The notes under the pieces are model-generated. The model searched no databases. It was not told the origin of the DNA and saw nothing but the letters and a program-made list of their open reading frames with translations. From the NCBI RefSeq assembly GCF_965638725.1, contig NC_134982.1, forward strand, positions 39,236,799 to 39,300,798: a stretch of 64,000 nt of DNA. The letters are read 5' to 3'. This stretch comes from Aptenodytes patagonicus (lineage: Eukaryota; Chordata; Aves; Sphenisciformes; Spheniscidae). Numbering within the stretch: position 1 is the first letter of the stretch; each line of letters starts with the position of its first letter. The position numbers and the translations under genes were made by a program. Of the stretch, positions 1-13,555 are shown piece by piece.

Positions 1-2629
1 AAATACTAAAATAATTGATGACTACCATTTTAAGAACAGCTTTTGATTAAGTGCAACATGCAATAGATACTTTATTTTCTAAGGCAAGGGATTCAAACAC
101 AGTAGGTGTAACGTATCATCTCAACTTAAAACAATGGACAGCTACAGAATCCACACAAAAACACCGTTCCATGTCTATGAAACAGTCAGTATTTGTAAAA
201 AATGTGTGTGTGTGTGCATGCACATAAATGTTTTTGTTTTGCGGTGGTTTTCTGATGTTTACCCTCCCATTAAAATCATTTGGTCTTTGCTCCTATTAGG
301 TTTGAGCCACAGAAGTGCCATAACTGGATTCACACAGAACAACCTGCCCACCCAGGTCAAGCTGGAAGACCACAGGTCACTGCCACTTCCCTGGAGTTAT
401 CTCCAACTCACCCCAGCAGCGAAGCAGGTTCTACTTCAGGGCACCACTGTAGAGGAGAGCCTTTTTCATTATCACCTCTACTGCATTAAGGATGGACAGG
501 GCAACTCGCAGTGTGTCCAGCCACTCACTGGAAGAGCGGTGCTAGGATGGCACAGCAGCGCCTGCAGAAGCAAACTGAAGTATTTTACTGTTGCTAGGCT
601 ACCTTACTTGATTCAGGTTCAAGTGCTGGTCTTGGTGTATTTGTACAAGACTGCCAAAGGCACCCAAAGAACTTGCATGGAGTTGCTTCACAGTAATTTA
701 CACGCAAATACCTTACAGCATTTTTAACAGTTAGCTGTAAGTAGTTTCCTTTATTAAAAAAAAAAAAGTATCTAAGGAAGCATTATAGAGAGGATAGCAC
801 TAAAGAATAATAAAAGCCAATATCCTTATAAGAAAGGATGCTAGATAAATACAGAGACTGGTTGAAAGGCTGCTACCTCCTCATCATTACACTGAGAAGA
901 CAGAAGAGGCTAAGACCACAAGACAGAGAATACATTTACATGCTCTAGTTGCCTTTTTATTAAGCAAGGAGTGCACTGGTTCTCACACTAAGACCAATCT
1001 CAAAAAAAAAAATTAAAAAAATATTTATAGTCTGAGAAGTCAAACTTCCTAAAGTATCCTTATTCTTCAGATAAGGATGTACAATTGTATTACCATATTG
1101 CTGCTTCTATTAACCTAACTGTAATTAATTACTGAGTAGAATATATGTTATGGGTAAAATACTTCTTGCTGACAAGACATCACAGCAATATTCTGCAGAA
1201 TTGGGCTAAAACCTGGCTCAACTGAAAGGGGGAAAAAAGCCTCACCAAATTTAAGAAGTTGGACTTTCTGTTCTGGAATATCTGCTATATACAAATGGGA
1301 ACATTTACAATACTCACAGAAACCACACACTTACTTAAAAGACACTTTAGACAAATTAGTGACAGCCAGGCAAAGAAATAACAACTTGAGCATCAAAAAG
1401 CTTTGAAGTCTTAACAGTACAGGAATTAGATCACAGATGAGAGCAGACCTTTGCGGTTCTAAGAGGCAAAACCTTAACAGTAGCAGCAACAAAACAGGTA
1501 AGGAACCTTAACATATTACAGAGGAATTCACAAGAACAGTATTTTCTGACTCCAGTGTAGCATACAAAGAAATTTCTTTTAAGATTGTATTTTAAACGAA
1601 AGGCTAAGCAGAACAGTATGGTTACAAAGCACACCTTCTGGGTTTTTTTTTTCCTCTCAAAATGTATGCATATGCTCGCTAGATATTACTCTCATCATTA
1701 GATTCTGTCTTTATTCGTTGACATGGCTTATTATTTTTGAGATGACTGAAATTTACCTGTTGGGGTTATTTTCTGTTTTGTGCAAGGCCAGTTAACTATA
1801 CTAGGACAACTGTACTTCCATCCTCTGGCCAGCTACTAAATTTAGGAAACAATTTGCATAAACACTTTCACCATTCAGCCTTCAAACCCTTCCACAGCTT
1901 TCCTCCCCACTTCCTAAAAACTCCGACGTGGATCTCACACGTGGTTATCCACTGGAGGTAGATATCTACCTCTGTCTCCTCGCTGGCCTGTCCGTTGGAG
2001 AACAGGTTGCTGGACACTCCCTGACGCGCTGCCTGCAGTGCACGGGGTGCTGGGCTCTGGAGCACAGCATGTGCTTGGTCAGCGGTCAGCAAAACAAAAC
2101 CCCCAAGCCCTGGGAGAGCGCAGACCGTGGCAAGGGAGCACACACCGTGCACAGATCCTGGACCCTGAGCAGTACCTCCAGTTTCTAAGTGGTCCCCTAA
2201 TGAAAGGCAGCAACTGGATATTGGCTGGAAAAGGCTGGACATTGGATCTGGCTAAAAAGAACAAATCCGTGCTTATTAGCATCTACTTATTTCCCCAAGT
2301 AGAAGTTTACCTTCTCACAGAGGCAAAACACCACAACAGTGACTGACGCAACAGCAAGGGCATGCTGTTCTTTTAAAAGTGAAAGCTCTTCAGCTTTATA
2401 CATTTAGGAGTATTTAAAGAAATACTTCGGAGTAATTCTAATAAAGTCATTTTCATTAAGATCTTTTTATAGAAACAGATTTGAGACTGATTTCTGTCCC
2501 ACTAATATGACCGTACACATTTCAATATACTTTATTCTTTCATGCAGTTTTGTCTTTCCTTGCAGGAATATTGAATCGTTTTGAGTCACCAAGCATGTCT
2601 AGCAATATGCTGTGCCCCCAGGCTGGACG

Positions 2630-2720
2630 AGAAAAAAAAAAAAAACCACACAAAACCCACACAAACCCAAACAAACCAACCAAAGAAACAAACGCCCCCC
2701 CCCCCCACCCCCCCCCAAAA
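2630..2720 (+). repeat. Low-complexity A-rich and C-rich tract
   Basis: A run of A is followed by AC-rich 'cacaaaacccacacaaaccc' sequence, then two C runs, one interrupted by a single A, then A again. The length is likely to be polymorphic and error-prone in assemblies. Confidence 0.9.
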
Positions 2721-5700
2721 AAAATCAGGTAGTATACTAGTTTAAAAAACTGCCCTTAAAAATGCCAGACCTGTGCATCTCCATGTTCAGAGAGCACACA
2801 AGATTTCAAGTTCAATCCACCTCTCTCCTGCTTTTCAGTAAAGCATGATGTTACTGCTGGGATGACTTACAAACAGCCATTCTGTAAATGGTTTTACCAA
2901 ATGCTTCAATAAAGTATTCACTTGGAATTTACATTATGTAAGACAAAATGTGCAAATATTTTTTTCTGTTTAATTATAGAGCCTCGTACTGGATCGCAAG
3001 AGGAATTCAGAAGCTATTTACCCATTTAATATGTACCAATCAAAATTCCTCAAGAAAACTTCTGCCCTCCACTACCAAAAATGCTGCTCTGAGTAATAGC
3101 AAATATTTTTGGGCCTGCCTTTCCCCACCCCCCCCCCCCCATGGTGGAAAACACCACAGTTGCTGGCCTCCAGCCCACAATATCAAGTAGTTCTGTCTCG
3201 ATTGAATCTCAGCATTATTCTTTTCTGGATCATTTGCCCTTTAAAGTTAGCACATGAAAGGTGAAATACTGTCTCCCTCTAAGTATACAAGGAAAGTCCT
3301 CGATTTCCCTTAGAAGCCTACAAATGCAGAACACCTTGTCTGTCAACCATTGTTTCAAGACACATCATGTTCACATTACTTCTATCTAGAATGAGGAAAG
3401 CAATTAGTGTCTCATTGAGTCAGGTGGAGGTTTTCTGTACAAGCTTTAGAACAGCAGGAACAAATAGTAAATTTAGGCTTACTACAAACCACTCAGTAAC
3501 CTAACAGTAATCAGCAAAATCACTCCACCTCACATTTCTTGTTCAGCTCTGCTTTTTGTTGGGTTTTTTTTGTTGTTGTTATGTATAATAATGCAGTTTG
3601 CACTATAATGTCTGCCATCATAACCATCTGAAAACAGAAATACCTACCTTGGTATTTACCCTCATGAGCAAGATTCCATCTGAAAAATACACACATCCTA
3701 CTGCACAGGCATGCACTTTTTTTACATAGAATTATGGACAAGTTACTGAAGCCATACAAAGGCAATTCATATGCATCAGCTGCTGAAAATAGGTCTGAAC
3801 TCTATTTAAAAGAAATTAGATTTGATCTATCATTTACATGATGTTACAGCTGTTGAGACTTCTGTCGCCATAGTGTGCCACAGATTTTAAAATCAAACTC
3901 ATCCAGCACCATTGGGCTCATCTGGGGAGCTCAAAGAAACAAACCTGAACTCCTCAAGAGAGCCAGAGCCAGTGCAGGAGCTTGGCACAGGATTAACGGC
4001 ATGATACAGCCACAGCTGGCAAGCAAGGGAGAGAGTTAAGCATTGATGCTCTGCCTAGGAGCACCATCACAAGGATACTGATGAGAAACTCTCTAATGAC
4101 TGACTCTGCCTGGCAGTAACAGAGTCTCATTCACTAATACTGTTTAAATAAATGGCACCCCAGAAAGAAGTCAGCTATTTTAATTTTTTTAACAGGCACT
4201 GAACAACAGGTTTTACCCAGCAGTGCACAGTTTTTTTACATTATCTTCTACATTGCAAAAATCGGTATTTTAACTGTATCCTTTAATAGTAGGCAGTATA
4301 ATACATTTCATTTTAAAATTAATTCCCACACAGAGATTTAAGTAAGCATACAAATATTTTAAATATGTCTGTTCTTCCTCCACTTTAGGTAGCAGAAAGC
4401 ACAGCAAAAAGCCAACAGTGATAAAAAGCAAACAACATTTTCAATTAGAAGCTAAGTGTTTTGTGACAAGATGAGAAAGCATAATTTTCATGCAAACATA
4501 TAGAGGTGCTAGAATTTGACTGTTCCTTTGTTTTCATATATGCCTATCAATCACTACTGGGAAGGGAAGAAACAGAATGATCGCACATGAACTAAATTCT
4601 GATGGTTTAAAAATGCAGGTGTCCATCATAAGAATCTCACAAAAATTAATGTAGTCGAATTGCAGCACAGCAGCCTACAGAGTTAATTCTGGATCAAACC
4701 TTTATAAATTAATCTGTGCTTTCCCCACGTATCGCAAGCATTATCAATAGTCTTTACAGGTTGCAACTATCAAGTTGTCAGTCTTTTCCACAGATTCTAC
4801 CAGAACAAACGACAGAATAACCCTCCCCAACATTTCTCCCCAAAACCTGAATTTAAAAAACAAAAAAAAAAACCCACCATACCCAACACACCAAAAAACA
4901 ACCCTAACCATACTGCACAGCATTGTTACAAGAACAGCCTTCATACCTTGAACAGTATCACAAAAAATAACACAAATCAAATTTCCAAGATTTTACAGCT
5001 TACTAATACAGCACTGAAAAATCTTAACAGACATAATTATACCTGCAGTTCAGATTGTCTAACCTGTAATAGTAAATACATGGTTTAAAGATTTCTTACA
5101 TATCTATTTTTCTAAAGATAAAAACTGCACAGAAGTAAATAGAGTAACAACAATAAACAGCAATCAATCCCAGCTGATTTCACTTTCTCAAATAAATGCT
5201 AACAAATTTAACTGTCCACTGACTTAAACATTTTGAGGTATCTTCCCCCTCATCTTGCTAAAGAAGTGATAGAGCTGATCTTACACACAACAATCTGATT
5301 TTCCATACTTCAAGTGAGTATTATTCTACAGCTATCCAAAAGTCTTGTGTACAATAGCCCCGAAACTACATTTCATTTCCTACCATCTAAAATCTGGAAT
5401 ATTTGCAACCAGAGTGTATTAATATTGTAGCTGTAGAAAGATGTAACCATAGTTCCTTAAAACTAAAAATACTATATTAGCAATTAAACGCTATTCAAAT
5501 TTAACTTAATGTGAAATAACCTAGGTCCATCTTTCAAGAGTTAAGAAATGAGAGTCAGAACTGACTGGCAGTTCTGACAGACATCAGCATTTGCCCTTGC
5601 AGAAACACACTGGCAGGGGGAGGAAATCTAGCCAAAACTAGACATCCCATGCAGGAGAATGAAAAAACTATGCATTGAATACAAACCACGCAATTAAACC

Positions 5701-8700
5701 ACACAAAAAAACGTGCAAATAAACTTTAAAAGCTGTAAGTTTGTGACACTGGAGGATGTAGTCGCCTTGTTATTCACATGTATTGTCACACTGAGGTACT
5801 ACAGACCGTACAGTCACTACATATCTTGAGCAAGTATAAGAGCCCATTGTCACACTTCAGTCTGCATTTAACTTCATTTCAGTTGAATGCAATGCGAGTC
5901 TTTGCAGACAGCAAATCACTTCTGATGGAAAGGGATCATCAGATTTGTATGCTCATAAAACAGATGTATACTGCCCAATCTAGGAATCAAGTCCTTATTA
6001 CACTGTGTACTCCTAAATACAGTATAAGCATTGACATTGAATGTGATCATTTTTAGAGACGTATCAGGGAGGTGAAATTATTTATTAGAAACAGGTTTTC
6101 CTATACAGGTAGCATCTTACCAAAGCCACCAATTATTTACTGATGGCACTCATATAAAGATGAAACTTGATAGCTTCTCTATATTCAAACTCTTCTCACT
6201 CTCTTTGATAATGAAAGACATGCCCTTGCAATTTGCATTGGGCTGAATCAGAAACTGCCCTTGAAAGCATGTATGTGCTCTCAGAGCTATTCAACCTCTG
6301 ATTAAAATACTAGCAACTTAAGTCTCAAGAGTTTCCTGTTAAACGGAATTCTTCACTAGACATCAGAAGTTTGATTTGGCTGCAGCTGAAACCCACTGAT
6401 GAGGAAGTCCATGCCCAATAACACAACCATTTTGCAACTAAAATAGCAACAGCAACACCTGCCCTAAGAGGTGCAGTATCAAATCTGTATGTGTCAGACT
6501 GATGGAAAAAGAAATTCTCATATGCCTATCATACCTAGAGGGTTAGGCTTCACAAAATGTAAGAGGGAAAAAAAACCAAACAAAACAGACCTACAATTAA
6601 CCTAAGTTCTTACAAGTGTAGCTAAATATCCTACTAAAATATCCAGCAGAAAACTGACTGCCTGTTTATTGCTCTTGACCATCTGCCTGCGCTAGCTGGT
6701 ACAAAGGGAAGACTCAAGTCATTCGGTAAGAATTTGCTTGTGGGTCCCTATCCTCAGACCACTCAATTTACTAAAATTAGAGAGTTAAGTCTCTCATTGA
6801 CTTTAAATAGAGCAGGGAGAGACTAAATTTTTTTTTATTATTATTTTTACACTTAGTATTTTAAAAAAATCAGCAAAAGAAAAAAAAAATTAAGCACTAA
6901 CAGTGAGTGAGATATTATTATTTGGCCATTTTCTCCAAAATTTTACAAGACAACATGCAAGCTACTAAAAGCAGCAGCATTTGCATTGTGGTCAACACAT
7001 TAATAAAATGGGGCTAGGAAAGGAAGGAAAGATTAAGGATCTTCTTTCCCTTCTCTTCCACTAATGTGCCTCCTAACATAGTAAAAATATTTGAAAAGCA
7101 AATTAAAAATAAAATTAAGAAAAAAACCCAAACAATCACAAAGTAACCAGGGGAGAACTGCATCATTTTTCCTAATCAAAATTCATTCTAAGACATTTCA
7201 TTTACTTTCTTGGCCAGCAGATTATCAATAAATACTTTTAGGGAGCTTCATGAAGCATTTTTACAGCCAAAATATAGATCACTAGAGACTGTTTTAAAAA
7301 ATATAGCATGAGATGTGTTTTCACAAGAGGATTAAGCTGTCACTGTAAAAAATTTTGTCTGAATTTAAACATTCCTTTAAAGCAGCAGACCAAAACACCT
7401 CCATGGAGGAACCTATCTACATCCTGAAACTGCACCAATCTGTCCATCACAAGTTGAGCAACTGATGCAGTCAACTTAGTTCAGTTTTTGTACAATGAAT
7501 CCAAATGCACAGAAGCAGAATTTGATTGGCATTTTTTCATTTCACGGTAGTGTATAGGGCACATAAAAGCTATGAGGTGGGTTTTTTGGTTTGTTTTTTT
7601 TTTTTTTTTTTTTAAATCAAAAAGAAGTTTCCCCTTTGTAAATAAAATTCTGCGTACTGTATTAGGGTTTATCTACAAATACGTTCTCCCAAGCAGGGCT
7701 TACAAGCAAATTGAAGGATGCTTTTACCGCAGTTTCCACTCTGCAACTACACTGCTGTGCACCAATGGTGGAAGAGACAGAACCGGGTGCCACTCACACA
7801 GCATGTGTCACCATGCACCATGATGCATCAGAACTGAAGTCAGCTCATGGGTTTGTGCGGGCTCACAGGGCAGCCCCTTCCACCAGGAAGGGCACACCCC
7901 ACACCGCCACTGCCCTTAACTCCACGCTTCCTGTGCCAAAAGATTCTTACCTTGCCATGGCCTCTGGGACAAAGTTACCTTTAAAAACAAATAAACCATT
8001 AAAAAAATGCTACTGATAATAGGGACTGCATCTTTTAGAGTTTATTGCTCCTTACTGGACTCCTACAACACAACAGATTCAGAAGAGGAGATTTTATAAC
8101 TTTTCTAAGGAAGACTATTCAGAAAAATTTCCTAGTTGAATTGCAGGAACAAAACTGGAAAAGCTTTCACATGAAAAGAGAAAGAATGTGTTTACTAGGA
8201 AGAAATCATCGGCACCTTTTATAGTAGCTAAGTCTATTTCAAAATTTATGGTCCACTAAAGTCTTATTCTGCACTAACAGACAACTTTAACAAAAGCAAC
8301 CAATACTGGAAGTGTGGACCTTCTAGAAGAATGTTACAGTTTGGTCCATCCTATAGCAGAATAACAAGCAGCTCCATTTCCATCACTTTGCCATATCATT
8401 GTAAAACTTCTTGAACTACGAGATGCAGTAAGCATTGTTCACCTCAGCTCCGCAGAGGAAAGTGACACCTCCCACTTTTTAGGTTCCAACATTCTGGTGT
8501 CCAAACCACCATTTTCATATTGACTAAGTTATTAGCACAGAAATATTAGCCCGCCCCTTTTTTTAATAAGAAAAATTTAGTTTGTCAAAATGCACCACTG
8601 ATTAATAGAAACTTAACCACTCAGGCCACACTAGTTCCAATGTAGTTTTTGATGTGTACTTATAATGAGTCATTGAAACACAAGAGATGTGTTTCCTTAT

Positions 8701-8724
8701 CCAACTGAAATACTTTAAGATAAA

Positions 8725-8872
8725 TAGTAAGTTGGACTACTGTTACACAGTACCAACATTCATTAGATAAGTAAAGAAAATATGTCTAAACTGTTTAGTA
8801 AGTCAGACTTACTGACAGAGCACCAACATTCATTAGGTGAGAAGAGGAAGAAAATATTTCTATATTGCTTAG
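8725..8872 (+). repeat. Diverged tandem duplication, unit about 71 bases
   Basis: Two adjacent copies start TAGTAAGT (8725 and 8796), share ACCAACATTCATTAG near their middle (8752 and 8822), then an A-rich GAAAATAT segment, and end in a TTTAG or CTTAG. The unit is about 71 bases with many substitutions, so the duplication is old. It lies in MLLT3 intron 2. Confidence 0.75.
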
Positions 8873-11800
8873 CATCCAAAGAAATAATGAAACATTATCA
8901 GACAAGAGCAACAGCTCCTCTTTCGGAGGCAGTATCGCAGCAGGTCAAAATTAACCATAACGTGGTGACAAATCTTGTTCCACAGACATGCTTTAAAATA
9001 CTGCACTTCTACACACAGCACTATTTTCTTCATAGGAATAATGAAAGGTAAGCAACACATGCTTTGAAATAAAGCTAGAATCTTAGAAGTTCTCCATGTC
9101 TTCTCTTAACCAATTTACATCAACATCAGGAAATAGACAAGATTTGAAAACTTGTATTTGTGATTGCATTATGATTTTAGAGAGCTTTTGTCTTGCAAAC
9201 TCTACTCAAAACTGAGTCTGGGCATGAGTCTACTTTCTTTAACCTCGCAAGCAGTCCTGTAGCCACCCCCCATGAAACTACTCAAAGTCAGATGGCAGGA
9301 GCAGGCCATTAAATGGGAGGAAGTATGGGGAACCAGTCATTGCGAATGCCTGTATGCTCCACCATGCAAGGATAAACTGACACACTCAATCCCCATAAGG
9401 CAAACAGAAAACAGGAAAACTGCTGCCAAGCTCAAGTTTTTAAGGTTAGACACAATGAAAGATGAAGGAGACTATTTTATTAGGTCACTAGCTTACCTAC
9501 ACTATGTTCCCTGTTAGTCACTATCACGTTCCCATCCTTTCTACACACGCAACCCAACCTGCTCTGCGCCCCAATGACTGAACACTGTTCCTAGCTATGT
9601 TTCCACCTTAAAACTGATGCAACTTTTGGGTACAGGACCCTGATTGCTCTGCAGCAACTACTAGTAGAACAAACACTTGGACACACCTTTGCAAACTCAC
9701 CACTGACCTCTAGTATTTCCAAAATCCCTAGTATAGCCAGAAGAAATAAGCAAAGCCAGAGCCGTAGCCGGCAAACTGACAGTTTATCCAGCTATTCTCA
9801 TAAACATGCAGAGCAAATGCACTGAAAATAATTCATCTCCCTTGCCCCCCTTGATATTTGGAATGACTATGCCCCTAATAAAAAGTGATCTAGCAACAGA
9901 AACACATTATGAGCTAATAACACCTATGATAGCCCATTCATTTATTACCTGTAGAGCTCATAGATCAATTTTAAGATAGACTTAATGAATTAAAACTTTT
10001 ACCAGCAAGCATACATGTTAGAGCAGCCATTCACAGCATGAATTCAGAGAGAAAAAGATCACTTGCCAGACAGCTAAGTGTTATTATGGCTAGTCAGTAT
10101 ACTAGTACTTGCTTTTGATTAATATTAATATTGTACACCTACTTCAGCTTGCTAAACCCATGGCTCATGATTAGCTTAAGACCTTACTAAGTATCTCCAA
10201 GTGGTAAGTTTTCTTATACTAAAATAATAAAGTATAAAACTTCAGAGGAAGTAATGGAAAACAGGTAGTTTGACTAACACTACAAGCAAGCATATCATTC
10301 CCATTAAATATGCAACACTTAAGATACCACCCTGAAGGTCATCTGAGGCCAAATCAAACTAACAGTACTGATTTACAGAGCCAAGAAAACCTAGAACATT
10401 TTTGTCAAAAATTTTAACTGTATTTGTAAATTAGAAAGACAAACAAAATGCTCCCATTTACAAGGCACACATTGCCACCACTCTTTTAAACACTTCTGAA
10501 CAGCAGAAAACGTGCTAGGTAATTTATACATGGATCACTCAGCAGCACAATGCTCATCTTTCCCACTGTGATTTCAGGGGCCTGAAATTTCTTCAGCACC
10601 TATTTTTCACTCATTGCTGTAGTTTTAGGAGGCTAAGCAAAGCCCAGAAGTTAATGGGGTGCTCACCATCTGAGCTTACGCTCTGCTGGATGGGAGCGGC
10701 TGCAGTGTTCTCCTACAATCCAAGTCATGTGCAATCACAGTATGACAAGTCCCCTCCCAGGCTACATAAGCTGGCATCTTTCCCAGCAGTTGCCACATCA
10801 TGAAAATGATGCCTACAAATAAAACCCCAAAATAAACACTTTAAAACAATGGCTTAAATGACTGCATAACTAAACTCAGCAGCTGGAGACACAAAGCACT
10901 CCCAGCAGCAAACTATGCATCTTTTGCTTGCAAAGGTCCTAAAATACATTCTTATTAGCAAGTTCCACATCACACCTAGCAACCAACCCCCAGGTCTGGG
11001 CTGCAGAGTCACATTCCCCAAGGCCAGACAACAAGTAAATAAATAAATAAAACATGGATAATAAAAGCAGAGAGCATCACAAACACCCCCTATGCAGACA
11101 GAGCTTCAAAGTATTAAATGGGCTTTCTACCACTGATTTCAATACATCATCTAATTCACTGAATACAGATAATGCTATCTCACCTATTTAAACTACTCAG
11201 ACCTGTTCTCAGGAGTTTCTCTGCCAAACTATTGAGATTGACTTAAAGTCATGTTTTTCTGTACAAGAAATATTAGAAAACAGGAGGAAGACTCCACAGT
11301 GCAATCTGGGCAATTTAATTTATCAGAAATACTGCAGTGTTACATACGATGCACTGAAAACTGTTTGTGCAATACTGCACTGGTTTACAGTAGATTTAAA
11401 AATTTACCGACTCTATGATAATAAAAGGGAATTAATAGCTTATACTTCAGAAGAAAATCTCAGCAGTTGAAATTCTTACACTCCATTGCTTAAGCGAAGG
11501 AAAATATTCTAGAATAAACACAATAACTGATGTAAAAAAGTCACAGCTTGGCATCTTCAAACTGAGAAACACTAAATCAAAATATATGTTTTTACTTTAC
11601 CACAAAAAAAGCTTTTTTTATCTCAACACTGAAAAATTTCCTGGTTTTTGCTCCTTGAACATTCAATTTTTCCCCACCTAGCTCTAAGCAGACAGGAATT
11701 ATGATGATGATGTTCTAAGGAACTGCAGGAGTTCTAGATGCCAATAAAGATTACAGATCAAATGGAAGATAATTACTAACCATTGTCTCTCCATAGATAA

Positions 11801-12617
11801 ACAAACCTGATCACTTCTTTTATTTGTACTGTTACCTCTATTAATCCCACTAAAATAATCAGGACAGTAAGGGCTCAGGAATCAGATCTGAAAACAAAAG
11901 GCTTCTTGTACCTCTCCCAGCCCAACTTAAGTGGGTACATATGCACCACACATACACACCTTTTGAGAAGTTCTCATGTACTTAGGAAAAGGTTGAAGCC
12001 CCGACTATGAACTAGAGAACTAAGCAGAAAGCAAAGTGTTGGGAGAGTCCAAACTCAAGCACCAAATCGAGCACGAACACACTTCCAGATATCCCTGTCC
12101 CAGTCAGACATTTAGTACATCGGGAGAAAGCAACACCAGCCAGAAGCAAGCAACACGTGGGCAAAAACCCCCGGTGCAGACCTACCCGGAGACAGAAGCC
12201 AGCCCCGTGCCACCGACAAGTGAGAGACAGGGAGGAGCCGGGACCCAGATCCACGGCCGGCCCGCGAGCCACGACCCAGACCCACGGCCGGCCGGGGCTC
12301 TGCGACCGCGAGCGGAGATGCCCGCGGCAGCAAGTGCGGGAGAGGGGAAGGGGCTGGAAGGAGCCCCCCCGCCCCCCGGCAACCCCAAGGGGGGCGGGAG
12401 AAGGGCCACCGGCAGCAGCCCACCACCGCACTGGCGACAGCTTTTGTTCTCCACGGAGACCGACACAAACCCGCCCGCTGCGCCCGCTCCGAGCCGGCCG
12501 GGAAGCGCCCGTCTGGGGGGGAGACCCCGCTACCGGCCGCCCGGCGCCGGGGAGGCCGCCGGCGGCGGGGGCAGGAAGCCGGTTCCGTCGGGGCTGCCCG
12601 CGGCGGGCCCTACCTAC

Positions 12618-12798
12618 CTCTTTTCGGCCTGGGGAAGCTCTCGTGCAGGTGAAAGACGACTTTCTCCACAAAGTGCTGAATGTTGCTGTGCTCGGGCCCT
12701 CTGACAAACACCATCCAGTCGTGGGTGAAGCCCTCCACGGTAGGTTTCTTCCTGACCTGGGCTCGGTGCCCCAGCTCCAGCTTCACCTGGACGGCGCA
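12618..12798 (-). CDS. MLLT3: MLLT3 (AF9) coding exon 2, most of the first half of the YEATS domain
   Basis: Read on the minus strand this exon gives 60 codons plus one base, residues 5-64 of AF9. It contains recognisable stretches such as [20 protein letters not shown] and [22 protein letters not shown]9 is a nuclear YEATS-domain reader of acetylated and crotonylated histone H3 lysines; it recruits the super elongation complex and DOT1L and is a fusion partner of KMT2A in leukaemia. Counting from the start codon, the acyl-lysine pocket residues F28, H56, S58 and F59 are all present; the further pocket tyrosine (Y78) lies in the next exon, outside the window. The acceptor is a pyrimidine-rich tract ending in CAG at 12799-12801, and the donor is GTAGGT just below 12618. 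The exon begins in phase 0 and ends after the first base of a codon. The sequence is near-identical to mammalian AF9 as I remember it, and fits AF9 better than its paralogue ENL (MLLT1). Confidence 0.96.
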
Positions 12799-13314
12799 CT
12801 GCGGGGGGAGAGGCGGGGAGCGTCCGGTGAGCGCCCGAAGAAGCGAGGCTGGGCGGGCGGACGAGGGGCAATCGGCCCCGTCGCAGGCGGGGGGGGACAC
12901 ACACGGAAAAAACGGTACCATAAACCCGGCAAGAGGAACGATATAGAAAGGCACCACCGCAACCCCGCAACGAAAAACCGGCCCCACAGGCGAGGGCGTA
13001 AAAGAGCTCTCGCTGCCACCGGGAGGACGCCGGGCGTCCTGCGGGAGCGGGCAGCCGGGGGCCGCTGTCAGGGAACCACCTCCGCGCTCCGTGTCCCCGG
13101 TGCGGCGGCAGGAACATGACTGAGGCGATACTCGCCGCCTCCCCCCGGGTGCGTGCGTGCTCCGTACCGCTGCCGGGAGCGGCGGGGAGACAGCGAGAGG
13201 CAGGGAAAGCCGCACGAACAGATAAATTCCCCGTCACGCCGACCCCTCCCCGGCGGCGAGCAGCCGGCGGCGCCGGGCAGCGCGGGGCGGAGGCGGCGGG
13301 TCCGCCGTACTCAC
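12799..13314 (-). other. MLLT3: MLLT3 intron 1
   Basis: This short intron has a GTGAGT donor next to 13315 and a pyrimidine-rich acceptor ending in CAG at 12799-12801 (minus-strand sense). It lies wholly inside the CpG island. Several long overlapping open frames on both strands here are by-products of high GC content, with few stop codons, and are not genes. A run of G (about 12889-12896) is the only low-complexity feature seen. Confidence 0.88.
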
Positions 13315-13326
13315 CGAGCTGGCCAT
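13315..13326 (-). CDS. MLLT3: MLLT3 (AF9) coding part of exon 1, start codon and four residues
   Basis: The minus strand reads ATG GCC AGC TCG followed by GTGAGT, giving Met-Ala-Ser-Ser before a strong splice donor. Joined in phase to exon 2 this gives [14 protein letters not shown], the known amino terminus of AF9. The coding part is only 12 bases, far below any ORF length cut-off, and is identified from the downstream exon and the donor site. It sits in the CpG island with the promoter on its high-coordinate side. The 5' untranslated part of the exon continues upward from 13327. Its cap site is not visible, but is probably between about 13450 and 13620 given the NRF1 and CCAAT motifs there. 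Confidence 0.93.
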
Positions 13327-13381
13327 GCCTGGGGCGCCGGTTCCGCTGGGGCGCTCGCTCCTCTCCCCCCACCCCGCTGCG

Positions 13382-13390
13382 CTAATTCAT
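13382..13390 (-). promoter_or_regulatory. Candidate minimal upstream ORF in the MLLT3 leader
   Basis: The minus strand reads ATG AAT TAG, a two-codon open frame whose stop ends 55 bases before the MLLT3 start codon. The context at -3 is T, so initiation would be weak. It matters only if transcription starts above 13390, which the promoter motifs suggest. Confidence 0.45.
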
Positions 13391-13555
13391 GAAGACGTGG
13401 AGACGACGGCGGGCGCGCAGAGGAGCGGCGGGTGAGCCGCGGACATCCTCTGCCTCGCTGCTCCCGCTGCCTGCCTCCTCCCCTCCCTCACACCACACCG
13501 AGCCCGCGGCGGCCCCGACCTCAGCGCTCGCCCCGCCGGCTGGATAAGCGCCCGC

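Larger units (their letters stand above)
1..12617 (-). other. MLLT3: MLLT3 intron 2 (partial), no exon recognised
   Basis: This 12.6-kb AT-rich stretch follows the exon 2 donor. I searched the minus strand for the next AF9 exon, which should encode residues around the YEATS tyrosine and the segment VCKDPPYK, and did not find it. Open frames here are short, lack exon-like splice sites or resemble nothing known. Contents include homopolymer and AC-rich low complexity at 2630-2720, a T run near 7590, a diverged tandem duplication at 8725-8872, and moderately GC-rich patches at about 300-560, 1925-2225 and 7690-7960 with no assigned function. Confidence 0.85.

Noticed and set aside
134..727. A 197-codon open frame at the left edge
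   Set aside because: It is the longest simple frame in the AT-rich part, but one of this size is expected by chance in 64 kb. It has no recognised domain, spans a TG repeat, and runs against the MLLT3 transcript.
1..12617. Possible MLLT3 exon 3
   Set aside because: I looked on the minus strand for the YEATS continuation around VCKDPPYK and its splice sites and found no match, so I treat the region as intron.
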